DNA from: Paenibacillus zeisoli
Lineage (GTDB): Bacteria > Bacillota > Bacilli > Paenibacillales > Paenibacillaceae
Reading direction: 5' to 3'
Assembly (NCBI RefSeq): GCF_003994465.1
Contig: NZ_RZNX01000001.1
Location: forward strand, 620,001-684,000
Length of the DNA stretch: 64,000 nt
Shown here: one piece after another, positions 53,088-61,823 of the stretch
How the letters are laid out: the number at the start of each line of letters is the position of its first letter
Numbering within the stretch: the first letter of the stretch is position 1
The notes under the pieces: generated by a model
The model's input: only the letters and a program-made list of their open reading frames with translations
What the model was told of the DNA's origin: nothing
The model's database searches: none
Program-made: the position numbers and the translations under genes

Positions 53088-54086
53088 TTAATTCAATATA
53101 TCCTGTTTCGTAAAGACAGTGAATGAAATGAGGAGCGAAACAGCCGCCCAAATGGCCAGAACAGCCAAAGAAAATCCTAATGTCATTCCTTCTATGGGTG
53201 CCGGAGTACCGGCCAAATAATTGGTTAAATCCAAATTCACCATGAACAGGTATTTGGCACTTGTCCAGGCAGACGCCATGTTGGTCAGGATCGTTCCGGC
53301 GATCAGTGCGGCCATCATGATCACGATGCTTGCTGCCGTGCTGCGGACTAGAACGGATACCATGAATGCAAGCATGGCTACGGTAATGCTCATGAACCAG
53401 ATCAGCCCGCACTGCATCAGAATATATGCCCACTGCGGAACGGCATGCACGCCCGACAGGTCAACGTCCGAGCCATTCAGCTTAAAGCCTGTGAATACAG
53501 GAATATTAAATCCTTTATATCCAAATACAAGCCCGGATATTAAATAACTTATAACAAATGCAGAGACCACAATCAACGAGACGAACATAAGCAGGGCAAT
53601 CAGCTTACTCAGCAGCACCTTCCATCGCCGCACAGGCCTCGTAAGCAGCATCTTGATCGTACCCGAAGAACGTTCGGATGATACGATATCCGACGCAATG
53701 GCCATAATAAGCAGCGGAATAAACAGCGTAGCCGCGTTATCCATGAACTGCCGAGTAAATCCAACGCCTCCCGGCTCCTGAGGATTCACATCGTGTTCCA
53801 GATAATATTTCATCTGCTGGATATAAATAATTCTGTATTTCTTCCATTCCTCGGGTACCCGTGCGCTTTGAAGGGAATTCTGATTGTCGGTTATAGCCTG
53901 ACGAACAGCCAGACGCCAATCCGAGTTGAACTTCTCCCGATTAGTCTCGGCAATCTTCATCTGGGCATATACAAAGATCGGTACAAGCACAATCAGAACC
54001 AGGATGACAACATAGAACCTTTTCTTCTTCATCATCTTAATCGTCTCGTTCTTAATTAACGGCAGTATGCTATTCAATCGATTCAC
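53088..54086 (-). CDS. ABC-2 type transporter permease
   Basis: A 332-residue permease with one N-terminal helix, an extracytoplasmic segment of about 100 residues and five C-terminal helices, seen in IPLLIMAIASDIVSSERSSGTIKMLLTRPVRR. This is the ABC-2 layout with the coupling-helix motif (SSERSSGTIKMLL). Its start overlaps the end of the ATPase gene by 17 bases. The pair likely exports an antibiotic, lipid or peptide; the substrate is unknown. Confidence 0.9.
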   Translation of the reverse strand: MNRLNSILPLIKNETIKMMKKKRFYVVILVLIVLVPIFVYAQMKIAETNREKFNSDWRLAVRQAITDNQNSLQSARVPEEWKKYRIIYIQQMKYYLEHDVNPQEPGGVGFTRQFMDNAATLFIPLLIMAIASDIVSSERSSGTIKMLLTRPVRRWKVLLSKLIALLMFVSLIVVSAFVISYLISGLVFGYKGFNIPVFTGFKLNGSDVDLSGVHAVPQWAYILMQCGLIWFMSITVAMLAFMVSVLVRSTAASIVIMMAALIAGTILTNMASAWTSAKYLFMVNLDLTNYLAGTPAPIEGMTLGFSLAVLAIWAAVSLLISFTVFTKQDILN

Positions 54087-55053
54087 CTTCTGTCATCTCT
54101 AGGAACAATTGCTCCAGAGTAGGATTTATCTTATGAACATCCCTTACCTCAACCCCGGCATTGACCAGAATTGGAACAATATTGGATATGGAGTCACCAA
54201 TGAACTGTGTAACCACCGAATTCTCATTAAGACCTGCAGCAATGGAATCATCCAGCACGGTATGGGGATCATCTACGATCTTGGCCCCATGTGCTACCAG
54301 AATTTCGGTACCGCGCGGCCTTGGGCTCAGCTGCCAAATCACATAGTTGGCGTTTCCGGAGACCAGCTCATTCACACCGCCAACAGCCAGTACTCTGCCC
54401 CGGCTTATAATCGCTACACGATCGCAGAGCAGCTGAATTTCACTCAAGAGATGACTCGATACGAACACCGCCATGCCCTCTTCAGCCAGCCGCCTGATGA
54501 AGGCTCGGAGCTCCTTGATTCCCTTGGGATCAAGTCCGTTCGTCGGCTCGTCCAGAATAAGCAGCTTAGGTCGTCCCAGCAAAGCTTGGGCAATGCCCAG
54601 GCGCTGACGCATCCCCAGCGAGTAGGTCTTCACCTTATCGTGAATTCGCTGGTCCAGTCTTACTATGTCCACTACCTCCTGAATCCGCTGTTCATCAATC
54701 CCTGACTGCATACGGGCAAAATGCTGAAGATTCTCCCAACCTGTAAGGTAGGGATAGACCTCCGGATTCTCCACGATTGAGCCTACAAAAGCCAGTGCAC
54801 GTTCCGGATCCCGATTCACGTCATACCCACAGATCTGAACCTTGCCCTCGGTTGGCTTAATCAGGTCCACCAGCATGCGGATCGTGGTCGTCTTGCCGGC
54901 TCCATTGGGTCCAAGAAATCCAAAGATCTCTCCACTTTTTACGTCAAAAGTGACATCGTCGATAATCCACTTCTTGCCGATCTTCTTCCGCAAATGCTCT
55001 ACGGATAGTACGGTTGCTAGGTTACTGCGTTCTTCTCCACTTGGATGGATCAA
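54070..55053 (-). CDS. ABC-2 transporter ATP-binding protein
   Basis: A 327-residue ATPase with Walker A GPNGAGKTT, a Q-loop in GSIVENPEVYPYL, the signature YSLGMRQRLGIAQALL, Walker B LLILDEPTNGLD and H-loop VSSHLLSEI. A C-terminal extension of about 100 residues, typical of ABC-2 exporter ATPases, follows. The start is TTG 55053, 9 bases after AGGAG. It overlaps the permease gene and lies 25 bases after the SGNH hydrolase gene, so all three may be one transcript. Confidence 0.92.
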   Translation of the reverse strand: MIHPSGEERSNLATVLSVEHLRKKIGKKWIIDDVTFDVKSGEIFGFLGPNGAGKTTTIRMLVDLIKPTEGKVQICGYDVNRDPERALAFVGSIVENPEVYPYLTGWENLQHFARMQSGIDEQRIQEVVDIVRLDQRIHDKVKTYSLGMRQRLGIAQALLGRPKLLILDEPTNGLDPKGIKELRAFIRRLAEEGMAVFVSSHLLSEIQLLCDRVAIISRGRVLAVGGVNELVSGNANYVIWQLSPRPRGTEILVAHGAKIVDDPHTVLDDSIAAGLNENSVVTQFIGDSISNIVPILVNAGVEVRDVHKINPTLEQLFLEMTEGESIE

Positions 55054-55078
55054 TTCTTCTCACTCCTAACCTGATCTA

Positions 55079-55891
55079 TTAACGCAGCCCCTGTACGATG
55101 CGTTCCGCGATATATTGATATCCCTCATCATTGGGATGGAAATGGTCATCCGCCAAGTATTTCTTCGTATTTCCCGTAAAAATATCAAAGGTCGAGACAA
55201 CCCTGCCATTCTCATATGTATTCAGAATTTCAGAAGCCCTCAGATTCCACTCCGCAACCGCTTGGTTCCCAGGTATCCTCATTTCCTTCAAGTCGTTAAA
55301 AGGATTGTAGAGACCCACATACACCAGCTGGGCTGCAGGATTGATCTCATGTATTTTATCGACAATTTGTTTTAATCTTAGTGAAGCCTTCTCTACTTCT
55401 GAGGATAATTCCTTGTAAGTTGGAAGTGCTTTACCGGTTTGAACATTCTGGGCCCCCTGGAAAAGGTCATTTCCTCCAATCGACAGAAGAATCACGTTGG
55501 CGTTCCTGAGAACATACTGCACACCCTCTTCATTCAGCGTAGGCAGAAGTCCTTTCGTGGTCATCCCGTTCACTCCCAGATTGTTCACCAGCTTAACCGG
55601 AAGCTTCTGAACCTTCTGGAGCTCGGTAACCGCTCTGCGCACAAATCCCTGACCTGTATCATCTCCGGTTCCCTTTGCCAAAGAGTCTCCGAGCGATACA
55701 ATGTTATATTCTTTGGCACTCGTTGTGGGTGCTGCGTTCGACAAGCTTCCGTCAGGTGTGCTTACCCACGGATTCCCGCTCGCCGGAGCGATTACATCTT
55801 TAACCGCATACAAAAATCCGGCAAGCAGCAGCAGCGTTGCCAGAACTGAGGAAATACCTATAGTTCGCCATAACCAGGACGAAGAATTCAT
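55079..55891 (-). CDS. SGNH/GDSL lipase-like hydrolase (YpmR type)
   Basis: A protein of about 270 residues with one N-terminal membrane helix (about residues 8-30) and an extracytoplasmic SGNH hydrolase domain. Block I is SLGDSLAKGTG with the nucleophile serine, block III is GGNDLF and block V is DHFHPNDEGY with the catalytic aspartate and histidine. ATG 55891 follows GGGAGGG by 5-6 bases. The longer frame has no ribosome binding site. Its layout matches the B. subtilis YpmR lipoprotein-like lipases. The substrate is unknown. Confidence 0.9.
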   Translation of the reverse strand: MNSSSWLWRTIGISSVLATLLLLAGFLYAVKDVIAPASGNPWVSTPDGSLSNAAPTTSAKEYNIVSLGDSLAKGTGDDTGQGFVRRAVTELQKVQKLPVKLVNNLGVNGMTTKGLLPTLNEEGVQYVLRNANVILLSIGGNDLFQGAQNVQTGKALPTYKELSSEVEKASLRLKQIVDKIHEINPAAQLVYVGLYNPFNDLKEMRIPGNQAVAEWNLRASEILNTYENGRVVSTFDIFTGNTKKYLADDHFHPNDEGYQYIAERIVQGLR

Positions 55892-56058
55892 AATGACCCT
55901 CCCGCTGAGTAAATTCGATGTTTCGTAGCCACTTTTATCTTTGTTTAGACTTATGTAATTAACATAAATCACCTTTTTACAATTTGCAAATTCATGGAAG
56001 AGCATTCTGGACATTTTTGTAAACTAGGAGTATAATTACTTTTACCTAGTACATTTAT

Positions 56059-56131
56059 GGGTTATTAGCTTAGCTGGTAGAGCAGCCGACTCTTAATCGG
56101 CAGGTCGCAGGTTCGACCCCTGCATAACCCA
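56059..56131 (+). tRNA. tRNA-Lys (anticodon CTT)
   Basis: A 73-base cloverleaf. The acceptor stem GGGTTAT pairs with ATAACCC, the D arm is AGCTTAGCTGGTAGAGC, the anticodon stem GCCGA/TCGGC carries the 7-base loop CTCTTAA with anticodon CTT (lysine, AAG codons), and the T arm is GCAGGTTCGACCCCTGC. The CCA end is not encoded. It stands alone with no other tRNA nearby. Confidence 0.95.
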
Positions 56132-56146
56132 TATGATTTGGAAGCA

Positions 56147-56178
56147 AGAAGCAGCGGACATGTTCCGCTGCTTCTTCT
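56147..56178 (+). terminator. Terminator after tRNA-Lys
   Basis: A perfect 12-bp stem (56147-56158 with 56164-56175) with a 5-base loop lies 15 bases after the tRNA. The tail is T-rich but interrupted. Confidence 0.6.
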
Positions 56179-56200
56179 GTTGTTACTGTTAATTCATTCT

Positions 56201-56240
56201 AATAAAAAGCACTGCTTATTTGGAATGGATAAGCAGTGCT
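56201..56240 (-). terminator. Terminator of CAP-domain gene
   Basis: A perfect 12-bp stem AGCACTGCTTAT/ATAAGCAGTGCT with a 9-base loop is followed by TTTTATT in the minus direction, about 10 bases past the stop. Confidence 0.8.
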
Positions 56241-56250
56241 AAGCCTGATT

Positions 56251-56796
56251 TTATTTACCGATAAACTCTTGGACCCAAAGTCCATTAAAGTAACCGACAC
56301 CGATCATCTTATAATGCGGGTTCAGAATATTTGCGCGGTGACCTGGACTGTTCATCCAGTCCTTAACCACTTCTTCGGGAGTACGCTGCCCTTTGGCAAT
56401 GTTCTCGCCTGCATAGCGGAACGTAATGTTATAAGCGTCCATCATATCAAATGGAGAACCATAAGTAGGTGAAGTATGGCTGAAGTAGTTGTGCTTATAC
56501 AGGTCAATCGCCTTATCCTTTGCCAGGCCTCTCAACTTGTCATGAACAACAAGACTAGCTAGCCCCGCGTTTGTCCGCTCCTTGTTGACGAGTTCAACCA
56601 CCTTGGCTGCCCGATCGGCCTGAATCTTGGCGTACATCGCTGCTAGTTGTACCTGCTTGGAGATCACTCCAGCCTTCGACAAAGGGGCAGCAGCAGCTTC
56701 GGCATTCATACCCAAATAGAATGTACCAACCAGCAGGGCGGCCAGAGTTGTACAGATCATACGTGATGCCCATGGTCTAACGCGTAGCTTGTCCAT
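56251..56796 (-). CDS. Secreted CAP-domain protein (YkwD type)
   Basis: A 181-residue secreted protein. A signal peptide (about residues 1-35, ending near MNAEAAA) precedes a CAP/SCP domain with the usual VELVNKERTNAGLASLVV start and the GENIAKGQRTPEEVVKDWMNSPGHRANIL core. This contains the histidines and glutamate that form the CAP cavity. It resembles B. subtilis YkwD. The function of bacterial CAP proteins is largely unknown. It has its own terminator. Confidence 0.9.
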   Translation of the reverse strand: MDKLRVRPWASRMICTTLAALLVGTFYLGMNAEAAAAPLSKAGVISKQVQLAAMYAKIQADRAAKVVELVNKERTNAGLASLVVHDKLRGLAKDKAIDLYKHNYFSHTSPTYGSPFDMMDAYNITFRYAGENIAKGQRTPEEVVKDWMNSPGHRANILNPHYKMIGVGYFNGLWVQEFIGK

Positions 56797-56927
56797 ATCA
56801 CTCTCCCCTTTCTAAGCGGAACATGAGGATAATTACCCCCTATTTACTAAATTAACCTGTCAGAGTAACTCCTATGTTACATTTTAACATGGATAGAATG
56901 ACCTTGCATTACCAAAAAGTGGTATAA

Positions 56928-56947
56928 CCGCGACATTTCTGCCGCGG
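56928..56947 (-). terminator. GC-rich hairpin after mglC
   Basis: CCGCGGCA pairs with TGTCGCGG (one G-U) around a stable GAAA tetraloop in the minus direction, 24 bases past the mglC stop. The T-tract is weak, so it may stabilise the mRNA end. Confidence 0.55.
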
Positions 56948-56970
56948 CTGGTTTCTTGCTATTCATTTAG

Positions 56971-57981
56971 TTATTTTTTGTTGGCATATTTACGCATATC
57001 GAAAGCTACGGCAGCAATGATGATCATACCTTTAATGATGAGCTGCCAGTTCGGGCTGACCCCGATGAACGTAAGACCATAGTTGATAACTGTGAAGATA
57101 AGCACCCCGGTCAATACACCCGGCACGGTACCAATACCACCCGTTGTTGACACACCGCCGACCACACAGGCTGCGATGGCATCAAGCTCGTACATGTTAC
57201 CGTAGTTATTAGTTGCTCCGCCAGTTCTTGCTGCTTCCATTACACCAGCGAGACCATATAGAGCGCCAGCGATGGAATAGATCCAGATCAGGTTACGGGA
57301 TACATTAATACCCGATACTTTAGCAGCTTGTTCGTTACCGCCAATGGCATACATATTTTTACCAAGACGCGTCTTGTTAAAGATAACCCATACGATAATA
57401 GCTACAATGATTGCAATGATTACGATATAAGGAATGGAATACTGGCCCGAACCGATACTTCCGGAACCCCACCACTTGGTGAAGTCAGGTCTTAATCCAC
57501 CAATAGGCTGTGAGTGGTTCGGATCCATATCGAAGTACAGCGAGTTCACACCGTAAATGATAACCATCGTACCCAAAGTTGCGATAAATGGCGGAACCCT
57601 TAACTTAGCAACAATCAGACCATTGATCATACCGAACAGGAATCCAACTGCAATGGCAAGCAGAACTGGAACGATAACCGGCAGATCTGCAAGACCCGGG
57701 AAGAATCTTCTCGGATAATCCTGTATCTGCAGCATGGAAGCTGAGATAACGGCGGTTAAGCCCACCATACGTCCTGCTGAAAGATCCGTTCCTCCTGTAA
57801 TCAGGATGAAGGCAACACCCAACGCAATAATAGTCCGTGTAGCTGACTGATTCAATACATCACGCAGTGCGTTAATCCCGATAAAGGATGGGTCATAAAT
57901 CGCGATCCCGATAATCAATACCACCAATACGATATAAATGGCATTATGAGTAATCATCTCTTGTATTCTTCTAGTACTCAT
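56971..57981 (-). CDS. mglC: Galactose/methyl galactoside ABC permease MglC
   Basis: A 336-residue sugar permease of the ribose/galactose (carbohydrate uptake 2) type, with about 8-10 membrane segments. It is clearly MglC-like: ATRTIIALGVAFILITGGTDLSAGRMVGL near residue 55, IATLGTMVIIYGVNSLYFD, and KVSGINVSRNLIWIYSIAGALYGLAGVMEAARTGG. It lies 26 bases after mglA in the mglBAC operon and imports galactose, glucose or methyl-galactosides. Confidence 0.94.
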   Translation of the reverse strand: MSTRRIQEMITHNAIYIVLVVLIIGIAIYDPSFIGINALRDVLNQSATRTIIALGVAFILITGGTDLSAGRMVGLTAVISASMLQIQDYPRRFFPGLADLPVIVPVLLAIAVGFLFGMINGLIVAKLRVPPFIATLGTMVIIYGVNSLYFDMDPNHSQPIGGLRPDFTKWWGSGSIGSGQYSIPYIVIIAIIVAIIVWVIFNKTRLGKNMYAIGGNEQAAKVSGINVSRNLIWIYSIAGALYGLAGVMEAARTGGATNNYGNMYELDAIAACVVGGVSTTGGIGTVPGVLTGVLIFTVINYGLTFIGVSPNWQLIIKGMIIIAAVAFDMRKYANKK

Positions 57982-58007
57982 GTTTCTGTTTCCTCCCTCT
58001 CCCGCCT

Positions 58008-59525
58008 CTAATGCTGGGCAGCCAGACGCATAATTGTCTCTTCACTGGCCGTTTCTCCATCTAATATTCCTGTCATTTTCCCTTCAGACATAACCATGAT
58101 GCGATCCGACATCCCCAGCAGCTCAGGCATCTCTGAGGAGATCATAATGATGCTCTTTCCTTGACGTGCCAAGTCGGCAATGATGGAGTAAATCTCGAAT
58201 TTGGCTCCGACGTCAATCCCCCGGGTTGGCTCATCCAGCAGGAGAATCTCAGGCTCGGTTAACAGCCATCTTGCAAGCAGAACCTTCTGCTGGTTCCCCC
58301 CGGATAAATTCATAATGAGTGCTTTCGTATTTGGTGTTTTGGTACGCAGCTTCTCAATCATTTTATTGGTCTCTGTCTGCTTCTTCTTCTCGTTGAGCAG
58401 CAGATATGGCGTCATATACCGGTCCAGATTGGCAATAGCCCCGTTCTCATGCACGGACAATACGGGGAATATCCCGGTAGTCCGGCGCTCTTCGGTCAAT
58501 AGAGCCAGACCATATTTCATCGCATCTTTCGGCGATTTAATTTTGACTTTCTTCCCGTGAATCGAGATACTTCCCGCTGACAGCTCCCGCAGGCCGAATA
58601 AAGCTTCGATCAGCTCGGTCCGCTGAGCACCAACCAGACCACCAATACCGAGAATCTCTCCTTTTCTAAGCTCGAAAGAGACATTTTTGAACGATTTGTC
58701 TACAGGTGAAGTTAAATCATGCGCTTGCAAAATTACATCGCCCGGCACATTGTCGCGTTCAGGGAAACGATGAGTCAGATCGCGTCCGACCATCTTCGAA
58801 ATGATCAGGTCAGTTGTCATCTCAGCCGCAGGCCAAGTGCCAATCTTTTTCCCGTCACGCATGATGGTAACGTCGTCCGAGATGCGAAGAATTTCTTCCA
58901 TTTTGTGAGATATATAAATGATGGCGACGCCTTTGGCTTTCAGATCACGGATAATACGGAATAAATGTTCAACTTCCACACCAGTGAGCGACGAGGTTGG
59001 TTCATCCATCACGATAATTCGAGAGTTAAAAGATACCGCTTTCGCAATTTCGATGGACTGGATCTTTGACACAGACAATTTACCCACCAAGGTATCCGGC
59101 TTCAAATCAATATCCAGCTGTTTGAATAAATCTTCTGTATCACGATACATCTTGCTGTGATCCACGAATTTGAATGGCCCTATTCCCTTCATCGGGAATC
59201 GTCCAAGCCAAATATTCTCCATAACATCCCGGAATGGGATTGGATGCAGCTCCTGATGGATCATTGATATCCCGTTGGCTAAAGCATCACTTGAACTCAG
59301 AATTTCGGTTTTTTTGCCATTCAGATAAATTTCTCCACCGTCCGGCTTATAAATACCGAACAGACATTTCATCAGGGTAGATTTCCCTGCCCCGTTCTCA
59401 CCCATAAGCGCATGCACCGTTCCGGGCCTAACCTGAAGGGTTACTTGATCTAGAGCTTTAACGCCGGGGAATTCTTTGGAGATGCTTCTCATCTCCAGGT
59501 AATAATCTTGTTCAGCCATTTGCAT
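58008..59525 (-). CDS. mglA: Galactose/methyl galactoside ABC ATPase MglA
   Basis: A 505-residue ATPase with two ABC domains, as in all carbohydrate uptake 2 transporters. The first has Walker A GENGAGKST, the signature LSVSKIQSIEIAKA and Walker B IIVMDEPTSSLT. The second has a degenerate P-loop GLVGAQRTE, the signature LSGGNQQKVLLARWLL and Walker B ILLLDEPTRGID. GGAGG is 4 bases before the first ATG and 10 before the second, so the start could be either 59525 or 59519. The gap to mglB is 132 bases and holds a hairpin. Confidence 0.95.
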   Translation of the reverse strand: MQMAEQDYYLEMRSISKEFPGVKALDQVTLQVRPGTVHALMGENGAGKSTLMKCLFGIYKPDGGEIYLNGKKTEILSSSDALANGISMIHQELHPIPFRDVMENIWLGRFPMKGIGPFKFVDHSKMYRDTEDLFKQLDIDLKPDTLVGKLSVSKIQSIEIAKAVSFNSRIIVMDEPTSSLTGVEVEHLFRIIRDLKAKGVAIIYISHKMEEILRISDDVTIMRDGKKIGTWPAAEMTTDLIISKMVGRDLTHRFPERDNVPGDVILQAHDLTSPVDKSFKNVSFELRKGEILGIGGLVGAQRTELIEALFGLRELSAGSISIHGKKVKIKSPKDAMKYGLALLTEERRTTGIFPVLSVHENGAIANLDRYMTPYLLLNEKKKQTETNKMIEKLRTKTPNTKALIMNLSGGNQQKVLLARWLLTEPEILLLDEPTRGIDVGAKFEIYSIIADLARQGKSIIMISSEMPELLGMSDRIMVMSEGKMTGILDGETASEETIMRLAAQH

Positions 59526-59587
59526 TTCGCCTCCTTACTACCGCATTTCCTATCCGTTTTATTTATACTTTGCGATTAATAAAATTC

Positions 59588-59621
59588 GGAAGGCTCCCTG
59601 CAATTCTGCAGAAAGCCTCCC
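59588..59621 (-). other. mglB-mglA intercistronic hairpin
   Basis: In the minus-strand RNA a 15-bp stem (59607-59621 with 59588-59602) with an ATTC loop is fully paired when G-U pairs are allowed. It lies between mglB and mglA and is followed by an A/T-rich tail with TTTTATT. It likely acts as a partial terminator or protects the mglB mRNA 3' end, giving more binding protein than ATPase. Confidence 0.65.
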
Positions 59622-59657
59622 TTTACTTATGCCTGATGCCGAGAAGCTTTAATTCAC

Positions 59658-60680
59658 TTATTGAGCGTCTTTCATGTTGTCTTTAGTGATTTTCTTGTAA
59701 GGAATCCATACATATTGCTTGTCGGTTACATCAAAGCCAACGCTTTCCTTCGTAATTTCTTTGCCTTGGCCAAGCAGGGACGCCAGTGTTACTGCCGCTT
59801 TACCTTGGTTATTCGCATCATTTAGAACGGTACCCAGCATAGTTCCGTCTGAAAGAGCTTGAAGCGCTGGTGCAGTGGCGTCAACGCCTACAACAGGGAT
59901 GTATTTGCCGCCTGTGAAGTATCCTCCAGCTTTCAAAGCTTCGATAGCTCCAAGTGCCATATCATCGTTGTTCGCAAATACCGCTTCGATCTTGTCGCCA
60001 TGTGAAGCCAGGAATGCAGCCATTTTCTCTTGACCTTTTACGCGATCCCAGTTCGCATTGTCTTCAGCCAATTTCTCAACCTTGATGCCTGCTTCTTCTA
60101 CAGCCTGAATCGAGTACTTCGTACGAAGCTCTGCATCCTGGTGACCTTGTTCACCTTTCAGCATGACATATTGAAGCACGCCGTCTTTATTCTTATCCGC
60201 TTCCGGATGAGCTTTCCAGTAATCTACAACCAATCCGCCCTCTAGGGTTCCGGATTCTTCTGCTTTGGCTCCGACGTAATACACTTTATCCCATTTCTTC
60301 ATATCCTCAGGAAGTGGTTCACGGTTCAAGAAGACAACTGGAGTGTCTTTCGCTTTGGCTTTATCAATGATGACACCAGCTGCAGTACGGTCAACCGGAT
60401 TGATGACAAGAGCTTTGGTGTTCTTGGTCAAGAACAAGTCAACCTTATCATTCTGTGTCGGTTGGGAGTTCTGGCTGTCTACGATCTCTACTTTCGCAAT
60501 CCCTTTACCATTCTTCTCGATGGAGTTACGAACCCCAGTCATGAACGTATCGTCGAACTTGTAGATCGCTACGCCTACGCTCGGCTCAGTGGAAGAACCG
60601 CCGCTTCCTGAACTTGAGCAACCCGCCAATGCCGCTCCCAAAACCGATGTTGCCAGTACTACCATGCTTAATTTCTTCAT
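59658..60680 (-). CDS. mglB: Galactose/glucose-binding lipoprotein MglB
   Basis: A binding lipoprotein of about 340 residues. The lipobox AALAGC with the cysteine at about residue 21 and a Ser/Gly-rich linker lead into a periplasmic-binding fold of the MglB/RbsB family (VGVAIYKFDDTFMTGVRNSIEKNG, VINPVDRTAAGVIIDKAK, VFANNDDMALGAIEAL). ATG 60680 follows GGGAGG by about 11 bases. The frame's earlier start lies in the promoter leader. It is the first gene of mglBAC, controlled by a promoter with a cre site. Confidence 0.95.
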   Translation of the reverse strand: MKKLSMVVLATSVLGAALAGCSSSGSGGSSTEPSVGVAIYKFDDTFMTGVRNSIEKNGKGIAKVEIVDSQNSQPTQNDKVDLFLTKNTKALVINPVDRTAAGVIIDKAKAKDTPVVFLNREPLPEDMKKWDKVYYVGAKAEESGTLEGGLVVDYWKAHPEADKNKDGVLQYVMLKGEQGHQDAELRTKYSIQAVEEAGIKVEKLAEDNANWDRVKGQEKMAAFLASHGDKIEAVFANNDDMALGAIEALKAGGYFTGGKYIPVVGVDATAPALQALSDGTMLGTVLNDANNQGKAAVTLASLLGQGKEITKESVGFDVTDKQYVWIPYKKITKDNMKDAQ

Positions 60681-60759
60681 ATTTCTGTTGACCTCCCATA
60701 GTCTAAAATGATTTACCTCTTCTTTATTTAGGTCTTTCGTGTGGGTCTTGTGTACCACT

Positions 60760-60773
60760 TGGTTACGTTTTCA
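60760..60773. promoter_or_regulatory. Catabolite response element (cre) of mglBAC
   Basis: On the minus strand TGAAAACGTAACCA matches TGWAARCGYTWNCW at 13 of 14 positions. It starts inside the -10 of the mgl promoter and reaches into the transcribed region, so CcpA would block initiation when preferred sugars are present. Confidence 0.75.
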
Positions 60774-60801
60774 TTATGCCTGATTCTTGAACCTCTGCGA
60801 A
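60773..60801 (-). promoter_or_regulatory. mglBAC promoter
   Basis: TTCGCA (60796-60801) and CATAAT (60773-60778) are separated by 17 bases on the minus strand, about 95 bases before mglB. Confidence 0.55.
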
Positions 60802-60856
60802 TCTAAAATTCTGATGTGTTTATATAAAAATTCTCACTAATCTGCTTAAATGAGCA

Positions 60857-60893
60857 TAATAAAGCGCCTCTTCTTTTATAGAAGAGACGCTTT
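60857..60893 (-). terminator. Terminator of metallo-beta-lactamase gene
   Basis: Arms AAAGCGTCTCTTC and GAAGAGGCGCTTT (one G-U) with a 7-base loop are followed by ATTATG in the minus direction, about 20 bases past the stop. Confidence 0.75.
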
Positions 60894-60911
60894 ATCTTCA
60901 TTCGTGTCTTA

Positions 60912-61733
60912 TCACGAGTTGTGTTCCTGTACATACCTGCCATGCTTAGGCAGTGCAAGCTTATCAAAATTCTCTGCTAAATGATTAAGCCCTATAGTCA
61001 GTTCCTCTCCTGACACCGGTCGTCCATGTCCGGTAATGGCCCTTTGAGGTTTCAGCGCGGCCAGCTTCTGCACAGACTCTTTCGCCTGTTCCCAATTCGT
61101 AGTGAAATACGCGGGAGGACCATGAAGCTCCATCTCTTGGGAAATGACCGATAAGGCAGATTCTTGTTTCACCGTAATAAAAGCATCCCCCGCAATCAAA
61201 GTTCCGTCTGAGTCCCTGTACAGAGAAATATGCCCCGGGCTATGTCCTGGTGTATGAATCCAGCGCCATTCCGGAAGATTAGGAACACTTCCATCACCGG
61301 GAAGCGAATGCACCCTATGCTCAAGATTAATGGCCTTATGTGGATATATCGGTGAAATCCCTGCCATCAATCCGCCACCAACACTTGGATCAGCCGGCGG
61401 GTAATCCTGGTTTCCTGTCAGGAAAGGCAGCTCGAGCGGGTGTGCGTAGACAGGCACCTGCCAACGCTCCGATAAAGTAATCACCCCTCCAACATGATCA
61501 AAGTGCCCATGCGTAAGAATGATAGCTTGGGGCGGACACCCATACCGTTCCTCCGCTTCCTTCTCCAGAGCATTTACCGTCGGTTCCAGGCCAGTGTCTA
61601 TCAGCACCCAATCTCTCTGAGAGGGCCTGCCTACAAAGCATACATTCGCGATAAGCGTCCTTACACATGTTAGGTCCCCGGTTACGTCTTCTTTATCGAT
61701 CGTACCTGTCTTCAACAGACTTTTTCCATCCAT
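60912..61733 (-). CDS. Metallo-beta-lactamase-fold hydrolase
   Basis: A 273-residue MBL-fold hydrolase. The zinc motif THGHFDH (HxHxDH) lies at about residues 74-80, and further metal ligands are H-x-PGH (WIHTPGHSPGHISLY) and the aspartate in LIAGDAF. A final histidine is in ITGHG. These fit glyoxalase II-like or lactonase-like enzymes; the substrate is unknown. TTGGAG lies 8-9 bases before the ATG. It sits between the sugar-binding protein gene and mglB with its own terminator, so it may be a separate unit inserted in the sugar locus. Confidence 0.9.
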   Translation of the reverse strand: MDGKSLLKTGTIDKEDVTGDLTCVRTLIANVCFVGRPSQRDWVLIDTGLEPTVNALEKEAEERYGCPPQAIILTHGHFDHVGGVITLSERWQVPVYAHPLELPFLTGNQDYPPADPSVGGGLMAGISPIYPHKAINLEHRVHSLPGDGSVPNLPEWRWIHTPGHSPGHISLYRDSDGTLIAGDAFITVKQESALSVISQEMELHGPPAYFTTNWEQAKESVQKLAALKPQRAITGHGRPVSGEELTIGLNHLAENFDKLALPKHGRYVQEHNS

Positions 61734-61823
61734 TTCGAATCACTCCAAGTCTTAGTAAATCTCGTAGGTTATACGTAATTTACCCATAGACAGGCTGATT
61801 ATTACACTATGCATGCAGATCGA

